From Acidobacteriaceae bacterium (GTDB lineage: Bacteria; Acidobacteriota; Terriglobia; Terriglobales; Acidobacteriaceae): a DNA stretch of 5,512 nt. Positions 4,633 through 5,512 of this stretch are shown here, one piece after another. The DNA lies in contig JASHUH010000324.1 in NCBI GenBank assembly GCA_030040115.1, positions 1 through 5,512 of the forward strand, given 5' to 3'. Numbering within the stretch: position 1 is the stretch's first letter; the number at the start of each line of letters is the position of its first letter. The notes beneath the pieces are model-generated. The model did not search any database. It worked only from the letters and a program-made list of their open reading frames with translations, and was not told the origin of the DNA. The translations under genes were made by a program, and so were the position numbers.

Positions 4633-4640
4633 TATCCAAT

Positions 4641-4665
4641 CCGGTAGTGGCCTGGGGCCAACCGG
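4641..4665 (+). promoter_or_regulatory. Strong hairpin in the phoH leader
   Basis: CCGGT (4641-4645) pairs with ACCGG (4661-4665), and TGGCC (4648-4652) pairs with GGCCA (4656-4660) around TGG. This is a 10-bp GC-rich hairpin with only a 2-nt AG bulge. It is followed by TTTCCATTG. It lies 45-69 bases before the phoH start. It may act as a 5' stabiliser, an attenuator or a weak terminator; the sequence does not decide between these. Confidence 0.5.
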
Positions 4666-4692
4666 TTTCCATTGACTCCGCAACCCTGTGCT

Positions 4693-4698
4693 GGAGGA
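4693..4698 (+). promoter_or_regulatory. Ribosome binding site of phoH
   Basis: GGAGGA lies 11 nt before the TTG at 4710, a slightly long spacing. It supports that TTG, because an in-frame TAG at 4701-4703 excludes any start further upstream. Confidence 0.6.
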
Positions 4699-4709
4699 CT
4701 TAGAAGCCT

Positions 4710-5512
4710 TTGAAGATCGCTCTGGAGATCACGCCCAACCTCGAGCCCCTGTTCGGGACCCGCGATGAAAACTTGAGACTGATGGAAGACTCGCTCGGCG
4801 TCCGGATCGACCTTCGTTCCGACGCCATTCACCTGGATGGCCCTGCTGACGCCGTAGCGCGGGTGCAACGGATCTTCCAGGATTTCGAGGCGTTGCGCCG
4901 GCAGGGCGTCAATCCGCACAACGGGGAGCTGAACGGGATGCTGCGTTTGGTGGTGGCCGACCCAGCGGCTTCGCTGCGCTCGATCGCGGACGCAGGGCGG
5001 CAACGGAGCGTGGGCGTGAAGCGCACCGTGCAGCCGCGATCGGTGAATCAGCGCCGGTACGTGGAGGCGATCGAGCAGCGTGATATGGTTTTCGGGGTGG
5101 GACCGGCGGGTACCGGAAAGACCTATCTCGCGGTCGCCATGGCGGTTGCAGCGGTCATTGCGAAGCGGGTAAGCCGCATTGTGCTGGTCCGGCCGGCAGT
5201 GGAGGCGGGCGAGCGGCTGGGCTTTTTGCCGGGAACCCTGCAGGAAAAGGTCGATCCCTATCTGCGGCCACTCTATGACGCGCTCTATGATCTGCTCGAC
5301 CCCGAAAAAGTGGACAAAATGCTGGAAAAGAACGTCATCGAAGTGGCGCCGCTGGCGTTTATGCGCGGGCGAACGCTCAACGATGCGTTCATCATCATGG
5401 ATGAAGCGCAGAATACCACCATAGAGCAGATGAAAATGTTCCTGACTCGGATGGGCAACAACTCGAAGGCGGTAATCACTGGGGACATCACGCAGATCGA
5501 CCTGCCCAATCC
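4710..5512 (+). CDS. phoH: PhoH-like ATPase (YbeZ/PhoL type), 3' end outside window
   Basis: The first 267 residues of a cytoplasmic PhoH-family P-loop ATPase of usually about 320-350 residues are present. The family is linked to RNA metabolism; Escherichia coli YbeZ works with the rRNA endonuclease YbeY. The N-terminal part (1-60) is the KH-like region: [20 protein letters not shown] then VRIDLR. The linker [15 protein letters not shown] (107-121) leads into Walker A GPAGTGKT (131-138, Lys137), [17 protein letters not shown] (159-175, a PhoH hallmark), [12 protein letters not shown] (214-225) and Walker [12 protein letters not shown] (227-237, Asp231-Glu232). [12 protein letters not shown] (256-267) is the last motif before the window edge. 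The start is a TTG: an in-frame TAG lies at 4701-4703, and the next in-frame ATG (about residue 25) would remove conserved sequence. The ybeY gene would be expected downstream, but that is not visible. Confidence 0.95.
   Translation, partial: MKIALEITPNLEPLFGTRDENLRLMEDSLGVRIDLRSDAIHLDGPADAVARVQRIFQDFEALRRQGVNPHNGELNGMLRLVVADPAASLRSIADAGRQRSVGVKRTVQPRSVNQRRYVEAIEQRDMVFGVGPAGTGKTYLAVAMAVAAVIAKRVSRIVLVRPAVEAGERLGFLPGTLQEKVDPYLRPLYDALYDLLDPEKVDKMLEKNVIEVAPLAFMRGRTLNDAFIIMDEAQNTTIEQMKMFLTRMGNNSKAVITGDITQIDLPN

Larger units (their letters stand above)
4235..4640. other. Long divergent intergenic region without a recognised gene
   Basis: Between rpsT and phoH there are only short frames with unconvincing Arg/Thr/Ser-rich translations and no ribosome binding sites. 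The rpsT promoter should lie here. On the minus strand TTGTTG (about 4255-4260) and CATTCT (about 4234-4239) are a poor -35/-10 pair 15 bases apart. Inverted repeats include CGCATCC/GGATGCG (4267-4273 and 4295-4301), CGCGC-CAA-GCGCG (4325-4337), GCGGA/TCCGC (4351-4369), CGGCC/GGCCG (4400-4418) and CGGCC-GGG-GGCCG (4515-4527). GCCGGATT is repeated at 4376 and 4402. No tRNA T-arm or known riboswitch core was found. A small RNA cannot be excluded. Confidence 0.45.

Noticed and set aside
1..5512. CRISPR array, insertion sequence, phage or toxin-antitoxin module
   Set aside because: There are no regularly spaced repeats, transposase motifs, terminal inverted repeats with target duplications, or recognisable toxin or antitoxin genes.

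Overview
The window is a GC-rich bacterial chromosomal segment of ordinary housekeeping genes. The best lineage guess is Acidobacteriota (a Solibacter/Koribacter-like relative), with moderate to low confidence. The grounds are high GC, a small Lys-tailed DUF2934 protein (a family common in that phylum), and the mix of a type-5 uracil-DNA glycosylase, a DJ-1/PfpI protein, a guanine deaminase, bS20 and a PhoH-like ATPase. I see no transposase, CRISPR array, phage gene, rRNA or tRNA.

Layout. Bases 1-584 hold no gene I recognise, only a perfect 11-bp hairpin and a doubtful Arg/Ala-rich reading frame (315-578). Next, on the minus strand, a two-gene unit is transcribed from about 1866 down to 585: a family 5 (UDGb) uracil-DNA glycosylase whose last 8 bases overlap the start of a small cupin protein. 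A 127-bp divergent intergenic region, with a palindrome next to the ribosome binding site, leads into a DJ-1/PfpI-family protein (1994-2572). A GuaD-type guanine deaminase (2658-3137) follows on the same strand. After a 13-bp tandem repeat and a leader hairpin comes a 73-residue DUF2934 protein (3373-3594). A 334-bp gap holds two candidate rpsT terminators, followed by rpsT (bS20, minus strand, 3929-4201). A roughly 500-bp gene-poor divergent region with several inverted repeats separates rpsT from a PhoH-like ATPase. That gene starts at a TTG (4710) and is cut by the window end.

How the genes may fit together. The middle genes share a nucleobase theme. UDGb removes uracil (and in some members hypoxanthine or xanthine) from DNA, and guanine deaminase converts free guanine to xanthine. 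DJ-1 proteins have been proposed, controversially, to repair glycated bases and proteins. The two units are divergent, so shared regulation is only an inference. bS20 and PhoH both connect to ribosomes and RNA: PhoH/YbeZ usually pairs with the rRNA endonuclease YbeY, whose gene would be expected just beyond the right edge. I found no clear evidence of a new biological system. The most useful leads are small regulatory structures: a probable leaderless UDG transcript, the rpsT leader hairpin, and the phoH leader hairpin.
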